Below, in pieces: positions 59,402-64,000 of a DNA stretch of 64,000 nt. The position numbers were made by a program, and so were the translations under genes. Source of the DNA: Bog-756 sp963704585 (GTDB taxonomy: Bacteria > Actinomycetota > Acidimicrobiia > Acidimicrobiales > RAAP-2); NCBI GenBank assembly GCA_963704585.1, contig OY969919.1:2232001-2296000 (forward strand). The letters run 5' to 3'. Position 1 is the first letter of the stretch. Each line of letters begins with the position of its first letter. Under the pieces are notes generated by a model. It was given only the letters and a program-made list of their open reading frames with translations. It was not told where the DNA came from and ran no database searches.

Positions 59402-59963
59402 CGGGCTCCGCGGGACGACCGGCCTGGAGCTCACCGACGAGGTCGGCCGCGAGATCGTCTCCCACGCCGAGCTCCACGCCCGGATCTCCGAGCTCGGCGG
59501 CGAGATCACGGCCGACTACGCCGCCACACCGCCGCTGCTCGTCGGGGTGTTGAAGGGGGCGTTCATGTTCATGAGCGACCTCTCGCGGTCGATCGACCTG
59601 CCGGTCGAGGTCGACTTCATGGCGGTCTCCTCCTACGGCAGCGCGACGAGGACGTCGGGTGTCGTGCGGATCGTGAAGGACCTCGACGTCGACCTGGCCG
59701 GACGGCACGTGCTGGTGGTCGAGGACATCGTCGACAGCGGCCTCACCCTCAGCTACCTCCAGCGGTACCTGCTCGCCCGCGGGCCGGCCACTCTCGAGGT
59801 CTGCGCCCTCCTCGTGAAGGAGGGCCAGCAACGCACCGACCTCGACCTCCGTTACGTGGGGTTTCATATCCCGGCGGAATTCGTGGTGGGATATGGACTT
59901 GATGTCGACGAGCGCCTCCGCAACCTCCGGGCGATCCACGCCTACGGCGGGCGACCGGCGTAG
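59382..59963 (+). CDS. hpt: Hypoxanthine phosphoribosyltransferase
   Basis: The 193-residue purine-salvage enzyme makes IMP and GMP from hypoxanthine or guanine and PRPP. The PRPP-binding motif HVLVVEDIVDSGLTLSYL, the early LLVGVLKGAFMFMSDLSRSI, and the flexible loop with FMAVSSYGSATRTSGVV are all present. It starts at GTG 59382 overlapping tilS. The normally intervening ftsH gene is absent; folE follows after 15 bp. Confidence 0.95.
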   Translation: MTRPEVDGLRGTTGLELTDEVGREIVSHAELHARISELGGEITADYAATPPLLVGVLKGAFMFMSDLSRSIDLPVEVDFMAVSSYGSATRTSGVVRIVKDLDVDLAGRHVLVVEDIVDSGLTLSYLQRYLLARGPATLEVCALLVKEGQQRTDLDLRYVGFHIPAEFVVGYGLDVDERLRNLRAIHAYGGRPA

Positions 59964-59978
59964 GGCCGCGACCACCCG

Positions 59979-60548
59979 GTGACCGTCGACACCGCCCGGA
60001 TCGAACGGGCCGTGGTCGAGCTGCTCACCGCCCTCGGTGAGGATCCCGCGCGTGACGGGCTGCTCAAGACGCCGGTCCGGGTGGCCCGTATGTACGAGGA
60101 GCTCTTCTCGGGGCTCGGGGAGAACCCGGCCGACCACCTCGAGGTCACCTTCGCGGCCGACCACGACGAGATGGTCATGGTGCGCGACATCCCCTTCGCC
60201 TCGCTGTGCGAGCACCACCTGGTCCCCTTCATCGGGAAGGCGCACGTCGCCTACATCCCCGGCGAGGACGGACGGATCACCGGGCTCTCCAAGCTCGCCC
60301 GGCTCGTCGACGGCTTCGCGCGAAGGCTCCAGGTCCAGGAGCGCATGACCTCCGAGATCGCCGACGCGATCGAGAAGGCCCTCGCGCCCCGCGGGGTGCT
60401 CGTCGTGGTCGACGCCGAGCACCTGTGCATGTCGATGCGCGGGGTCAAGAAGTCCGGCACCTCGACGGTGACCTCGGCTGTCCGCGGGCTCTTCCGGAGC
60501 GACTCGGCCACGCGGGCCGAAGCGATGCAGTTCGTGCGCGGCCGCTGA
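59979..60548 (+). CDS. folE: GTP cyclohydrolase I
   Basis: This is a 189-residue homodecameric enzyme that makes 7,8-dihydroneopterin triphosphate, the first folate step. Zinc and catalytic residues are visible: CEHHLVPF, the later catalytic histidine region GRITGLSKLARLVDGFARR, and the third zinc cysteine in EHLCMSMRGV. GTG 59979 is the start. It follows hpt by 15 bp and opens the folate cluster. Confidence 0.95.
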   Translation: MTVDTARIERAVVELLTALGEDPARDGLLKTPVRVARMYEELFSGLGENPADHLEVTFAADHDEMVMVRDIPFASLCEHHLVPFIGKAHVAYIPGEDGRITGLSKLARLVDGFARRLQVQERMTSEIADAIEKALAPRGVLVVVDAEHLCMSMRGVKKSGTSTVTSAVRGLFRSDSATRAEAMQFVRGR

Positions 60549-60629
60549 GAGGACGCCCCGTCCGCGACCCTCAGGGACGACCGACCGACCGGGCGCGGGC
60601 CGGTGCCGCCTGGTTTACGCTGTGCTCCC

Positions 60630-61460
60630 ATGCCCGGCGCCTCCCCGACACAGCCTGTCCAGGAGCGCCGTCCCCTCGTGATGGGGATCCTCAACGTCAC
60701 GCCCGACTCCTTTTCGGACGGCGGGGAGTGGTTCGAAAGGGAACGAGCTGTCACGAGAGGACACGAGATGATCCGGGAGGGCGCGGACGTCGTCGACGTG
60801 GGCGGCGAGTCGACCCGGCCCGGGGCGTCGGCGGTCCCCGAGGACGAAGAGCTCGCACGGGTGGTCCCGGTCGTCGCTGCGCTGGCAGGGCGCGTCCGGG
60901 TCTCGGTCGACACGACCAAGGAGGCGGTCGCCGAGGCCGCGGTCGAGGCGGGCGCCACGCTCATCAACGACGTCTCCGCGAGCCTCTGGCCGGTCGCCGC
61001 ACGGCTCGGCGTCGGATGGGTCGCGATGCACCGCCGGGGCACGCCGACCACCATGCAGCAGGATCCCCACTACGACGACGTCGTCGCCGAGGTCGCGGCC
61101 ATGCTCGCCGAGCACGCAGCCCGCGCCGCGGACGCCGGCGTGTCCGAGGTGTGGATCGATCCGGGCATCGGGTTCGGCAAGACCCCCGAGCACAACTGCT
61201 CGCTCCTCGGGTCCCTCGACACCCTGGTCGCGAGCGGACTGCCGGTGCTGGTCGGAACGAGCCGCAAGAGCTTCCTCGGGCGGCTCGGGGCCGCGGCGGA
61301 CGGGACCGTCCTGCCGGTCGACGACCGACTGGCGGGATCGCTGGCCACGGCGACCTGGGCGATGGCGCAGGGCGCCCGCATGGTGCGGGTGCACGACGTC
61401 GCGCCGACCGTGCAGGCGGCGCGCCTCGTCGGCGCCCCGACAGCCGGGGGCTCGCGGTGA
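60630..61460 (+). CDS. folP: Dihydropteroate synthase
   Basis: The 276-residue TIM-barrel enzyme condenses p-aminobenzoate with dihydropterin pyrophosphate. Signatures are MGILNVTPDSFSDGGEW (loop 1), DVVDVGGESTRPGA (loop 2), LINDVSA, IDPGIGFGKTPEHN and GTSRKSFLGRLG. A TACGCT box lies 8 nt before the ATG, giving a near-leaderless transcript. It is the target of sulfonamides. The following gene overlaps by GTGA. Confidence 0.94.
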   Translation: MPGASPTQPVQERRPLVMGILNVTPDSFSDGGEWFERERAVTRGHEMIREGADVVDVGGESTRPGASAVPEDEELARVVPVVAALAGRVRVSVDTTKEAVAEAAVEAGATLINDVSASLWPVAARLGVGWVAMHRRGTPTTMQQDPHYDDVVAEVAAMLAEHAARAADAGVSEVWIDPGIGFGKTPEHNCSLLGSLDTLVASGLPVLVGTSRKSFLGRLGAAADGTVLPVDDRLAGSLATATWAMAQGARMVRVHDVAPTVQAARLVGAPTAGGSR

Positions 61461-62002
61461 AGGGGAAGTGGGCCGCGGGGATCCCACCGCGCAACTTCAC
61501 CTGGGTGATCAAGGACCGTCTCGCCATGAGCGAGCGGCCGGGCGGCTTCGCACCCAACCACCGGCGCGTCCGCCGCCAGGAGGAGATCATCTGGCTGCAG
61601 GCGCAGGGCTTCACGCGGGTACTCTCGCTCCTGCCGTCCTCCCACAACCTGCAGGCCTACGAGGAGCGGTCGCTCCCGTGCGTGCACCTCCCACTGCCGG
61701 GTGCGGGTGACGTCCGGGCGGTGCTCGCCGATCTGTACCGCGAGCTCCGCGTCCGGCTGGGCGACGGCGAGCGCATCCTCGTGCACCAAGAGGAGCTCGG
61801 CGACCGGGTGACAGGGGTCGTGGCCGGCTACCTGCTCTGGTCGGAGCGGCTGCCGAGCGGTCCTCAGGCCATCACCGTGCTCGAGCACATGACCGGCCAT
61901 GCGATGGGTCCGGCCGGCCGGGAGCTGGTCGCCTTCGCGGGGCAGCTCGTGTCGCCTGCGCCCCAGTCGGTGGCCGGCGAGTCGCGCCGCGCGGAGGGAT
62001 GA
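61457..62002 (+). CDS. Protein-phosphatase-like pseudoenzyme in the folate operon
   Basis: The 181-residue protein has the outline of a dual-specificity/tyrosine-phosphatase fold: an N-terminal RNFTWVIKDRLAMSERPG, IIWLQAQGFTRVLSLLPSSH, VHLPLPGAGDV (the general-acid region), and a signature loop ILVHQEELGDRVTG. The C-x5-R catalytic loop is thus H110-Q111-EELGD-R117, with cysteine replaced by glutamine. Catalysis by the standard cysteine mechanism is excluded. It overlaps folP and folB by four bases each, so it is made with the folate enzymes. It may bind a phosphorylated pterin or act as a scaffold; both are speculation. Confidence 0.65.
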   Translation: MKGKWAAGIPPRNFTWVIKDRLAMSERPGGFAPNHRRVRRQEEIIWLQAQGFTRVLSLLPSSHNLQAYEERSLPCVHLPLPGAGDVRAVLADLYRELRVRLGDGERILVHQEELGDRVTGVVAGYLLWSERLPSGPQAITVLEHMTGHAMGPAGRELVAFAGQLVSPAPQSVAGESRRAEG

Positions 62003-62409
62003 GCGACGGCACCGCGCCTTCCGGGCGTCCCGACGGCACAGCGCCCGGGGACCGCATCCAGCTGCGCGGGCTGCGGGTCATCGCGACGCACGGGGTCCTC
62101 CCCGAGGAGAAGACGACCCCCCAGCCGTTCGAGCTCGACCTCGATCTGGCCGTCGACCTCGGTCCGGCCGCCGCGTCGGACCGCCTCGTCGACACCGTCG
62201 ACTACGGGCGTGTGGCCGAGACCGCGGCAGCGGTGGTCACCGACTCGTCGCCGGTCGAGCTGCTCGAGTCCCTCGCCGGGGCCGTGGCCGACGCCACCCT
62301 CGGCGGCGACCCCCGGATCGCCTCGGTGACCGTGAGCCTCCGCAAGCTCCAACCGCCCCTGGCGCTCGACATCGTGACCGTCGGGGTCACGATCACCCGG
62401 CACCGATGA
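61999..62409 (+). CDS. folB: Dihydroneopterin aldolase
   Basis: This is a 136-residue enzyme of the folate pathway. IQLRGLRVIATHGVLPEEKT is the conserved N-terminus with the catalytic glutamate region, followed by DTVDYGRVAE and SPVELLESLAGAVAD, with the lysine in VSLRKLQPP. ATG 61999 overlaps the preceding stop and the gene ends inside the folK ATG. The N-terminal 19 residues are a low-complexity extension. Confidence 0.92.
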   Translation: MSDGTAPSGRPDGTAPGDRIQLRGLRVIATHGVLPEEKTTPQPFELDLDLAVDLGPAAASDRLVDTVDYGRVAETAAAVVTDSSPVELLESLAGAVADATLGGDPRIASVTVSLRKLQPPLALDIVTVGVTITRHR

Positions 62410-62906
62410 CCTCCGCCTCGACCGAGGCGCCGACGGTCCGGGCGTTCGTCGGGCTCGGATCGAACCTCGGGGACCGCACCGCCCACCTGCGCCGTGCGGT
62501 CGACCAGCTGCGCGCCGCGAGCAGCCTGCCGGTCACGGCCGTCTCGCATGTCTACGAGACCGAGCCGGTCGGCGGGCCCGAGGACCAGGGGCCGTACCTC
62601 AACCTCGTCGTGCAGCTCGCCGTCCCGCCCGGGACCGATCCGTACCGGCTCCTCACGGTCTGCCACCGGCTCGAGGCGGCCGCGGGACGGGTCCGGTCGG
62701 TGCGGTGGGGCCCGCGCACCCTCGACGCGGACGTCCTCTTCGTCGACGGCGTGGTCCTCGACGACCCCGAGCTCACGCTGCCCCATGCGCGATGGCGCGA
62801 GCGGCGTTTCGTGCTCGCACCGCTCGCCGAGCTCGCCCCCGATCTCGCCGACGAGACGGCCGTGACCGCCGCTGGTGGTGAGGTCAGGGTCGTGGGTACA
62901 CTGTGA
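62406..62906 (+). CDS. folK: 2-amino-4-hydroxy-6-hydroxymethyldihydropteridine pyrophosphokinase
   Basis: The 166-residue HPPK transfers pyrophosphate from ATP to the pterin. FVGLGSNLGDRTAHLRRAV, VYETEPVGGPEDQGPYLNLV and the metal-binding GPRTLDADVLFVDG with LPHARWRERRFVLAPLAEL are all family signatures. Overlap with folB by four bases completes the run folE-folP-X-folB-folK. Confidence 0.94.
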   Translation: MTSASTEAPTVRAFVGLGSNLGDRTAHLRRAVDQLRAASSLPVTAVSHVYETEPVGGPEDQGPYLNLVVQLAVPPGTDPYRLLTVCHRLEAAAGRVRSVRWGPRTLDADVLFVDGVVLDDPELTLPHARWRERRFVLAPLAELAPDLADETAVTAAGGEVRVVGTL

Positions 62907-62972
62907 CCTGCAGCACAGCGATTTCCTGACGCGAACGGCACCCGACGGGGCTGGAACGTCGAAAGGGGTCTT

Positions 62973-63803
62973 GTGACCACATTCCGTGTACTCGGACCGG
63001 GCCGTGCCGGTCGGTCGTTGACGGCGGCGCTCGAGGCGACCGGGGGCTTCCGGTGCGAGGGCGTCTGGGGGCGCGGCCGCTCGCCCGCGGACGCGGCCCG
63101 TGGCGTCGACCTGGTCGTCGTGGCCACGCCCGACGCCTCGGTGGCCGCGGTCGCGTCGGCTGTCACGCCGGTCGAGTCGACCGCCGTCGTCCACCTCTCG
63201 GGCTCCCTCGGCCTCGACGCGCTCGGCACCCACCCGCGCCGGGGCTCGCTCCACCCGCTCGTCCCGCTCCCCGATCCGGTGGTCGGCGCCGACCGGCTGC
63301 GCTCGGGCGTGACCTTCGCGGTGGCGGGCGACCCGATCACCCGCCACCTGGCGCTGGCGCTCGGCGGGACGCCGGTCGAGGTCGGTGACCGCGCCCGGCC
63401 CGCCTACCACGCCGCCGCATCGATCGCGGCCAACCATCTCGTGGCCCTGCTCGGGCAGGTCGAGCGCGTGGCGGCCGCGGCCGGGCTCCCGCTCGAGGCG
63501 TTCGCCGGGCTCGTCCGGGCCGCCACCGACGACGCGTTCGCGCTCGGTCCGCACCGGGCGCTCACCGGACCCGCGTCGCGTGGCGACTGGGCCACCCTCG
63601 AACTGCATCGCGAGACGCTCGCTGCACTCCCGGGGAGCCGGAGCGAGCTCGCCGCGTACGACGCGATGGTGGGACTCGCCCGGCGCACGGCGATGGACGT
63701 CGGTGGGACCGGCGGGGACGCGACACCGTCCGGTGCCGGCACCGTCGGCGTCGCCGAGATGCTCGAGGTGGCCGCGACCACCGGCGCGGTGCAGGTCGCG
63801 TGA
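62973..63803 (+). CDS. DUF2520/Rossmann-like domain protein
   Basis: The 276-residue protein has an N-terminal Rossmann-like fold (FRVLGPGRAGRSLTAALEA, DLVVVATPDASVAAVASAV, VVHLSGSLGLDALG) and a C-terminal helical DUF2520 domain (AYHAAASIAANHLVALLGQV, HRALTGPASRGDWATLELHR). It resembles the family between folate and pantothenate genes in actinobacteria, distantly related to ketopantoate reductases and F420:NADP oxidoreductases. It may be a dehydrogenase in pantothenate synthesis, but this is unproven. It overlaps panC by GTGA. AAAGGGG precedes its GTG. Confidence 0.85.
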   Translation: MTTFRVLGPGRAGRSLTAALEATGGFRCEGVWGRGRSPADAARGVDLVVVATPDASVAAVASAVTPVESTAVVHLSGSLGLDALGTHPRRGSLHPLVPLPDPVVGADRLRSGVTFAVAGDPITRHLALALGGTPVEVGDRARPAYHAAASIAANHLVALLGQVERVAAAAGLPLEAFAGLVRAATDDAFALGPHRALTGPASRGDWATLELHRETLAALPGSRSELAAYDAMVGLARRTAMDVGGTGGDATPSGAGTVGVAEMLEVAATTGAVQVA

Positions 63804-64000
63804 CCACCGTCCTCGCGCAACCGGCGCTGCCTGGCGCCGCCGCACCGCCGCAGATCGCCGTGGTGACCACTCGTGCGGAGCTGGCCGACACCCTCGATGC
63901 GGTCCGTGCCTCCGGGCGGACCGTCGGGCTCGTCCCGACCATGGGTGCGCTCCACGCCGGGCACCGCGTGCTCGTCGAGCGTGCGGTCGCGGAGTGCGAC
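63800..64000 (+). CDS. panC: Pantothenate synthetase, N-terminal part
   Basis: The 67 residues visible before the window ends contain VGLVPTMGALHAGHRVLVER, which includes the nucleotide-binding PTMGALHxGH motif of PanC. The enzyme condenses pantoate with beta-alanine using ATP. It starts at GTG overlapping the preceding stop. The histidine after GH in most PanC proteins is followed by xSL; here it is RVL, a minor variation. Confidence 0.88.
   Translation, partial: MTTVLAQPALPGAAAPPQIAVVTTRAELADTLDAVRASGRTVGLVPTMGALHAGHRVLVERAVAECD

Overview
The window is 64 kb of high-GC DNA that reads as an actinobacterial chromosome, most likely class Acidimicrobiia or a close uncultured relative. The pointers are a WhiB-type Fe-S regulator, a SigR/RsrA thiol-stress pair with the metal-binding spacing of the Streptomyces proteins, a GlnR-like regulator beside two glutamine synthetases (GSII and a GSI without the adenylylation tyrosine), an LCP cell-wall ligase, a DUF2342 metallopeptidase, and a topoisomerase I with a lysine/alanine-rich tail. 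The class assignment is inference; no rRNA gene is present.

Layout. 1-3.2 kb: a small integrative element beside tRNA-Ala(UGC), with excisionase, replication-like protein, putative helicase-loader-like protein and tyrosine integrase; the end of an IS21-family insertion sequence lies at its left. 3.8-9.5 kb: small genes, then soluble pyrophosphatase and polyphosphate kinase back to back, an aldo-keto reductase and an SRPBCC protein. 9.5-15.5 kb: a DHA2 drug exporter with a divergent MarR regulator, an LCP protein, a frameshifted Kelch-like gene and a beta-helix-like fragment beside tRNA-Pro(CGG). 15.5-22.3 kb: CorC-like protein, degenerate receiver protein, paired ArsA-type ATPases, WhiB, and an oxidative-folding operon (DUF929-VKOR-DUF929). 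22.4-28.2 kb: hydrolase, frameshifted NUDIX gene, Mrp-type Fe-S carrier divergent from an ErpA/IscA-type protein, a shrunken xanthine-dehydrogenase-like fusion, RidA. 28.2-34.2 kb: glnII-glnA-glnR and glutamine-dependent NAD synthetase. 34.2-35.6 kb: a DDE insertion sequence directly upstream of a primary-type sigma factor. 36.8-49.2 kb: microprotein, HAD phosphatase, two TrkA proteins, an APC permease fused to an OB-fold, H+-pyrophosphatase (frameshifted at its C-terminus), topA-tmk-holB.

49.3-56.3 kb is a genomic island bounded by a perfect 49-bp duplication of the 3' part of tRNA-Thr(CGU). It carries VapBC, a PadR-regulated ABC exporter, an AbiEi/AbiEii-like pair with a palindromic operator, and an ABC-2 permease relic, but no integrase. 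56.3-64 kb returns to core genes: sigR-rsrA, a metallopeptidase, tilS-hpt, and a compact folate operon folE-folP-(phosphatase-like pseudoenzyme)-folB-folK running into a DUF2520 gene and panC.

Common threads. PPi and polyphosphate are handled by three separate enzymes (soluble PPase, PPK, H+-PPase). Nitrogen assimilation genes form one block. Many first genes of transcription units have a TANNNT -10 hexamer 6-7 nt before the start codon and no Shine-Dalgarno sequence, so leaderless mRNAs look frequent. Three genes (Kelch-like, NUDIX, hppA) are each broken by one base in G/C-rich tracts, which may be assembly errors and should be checked before biology is read into them.
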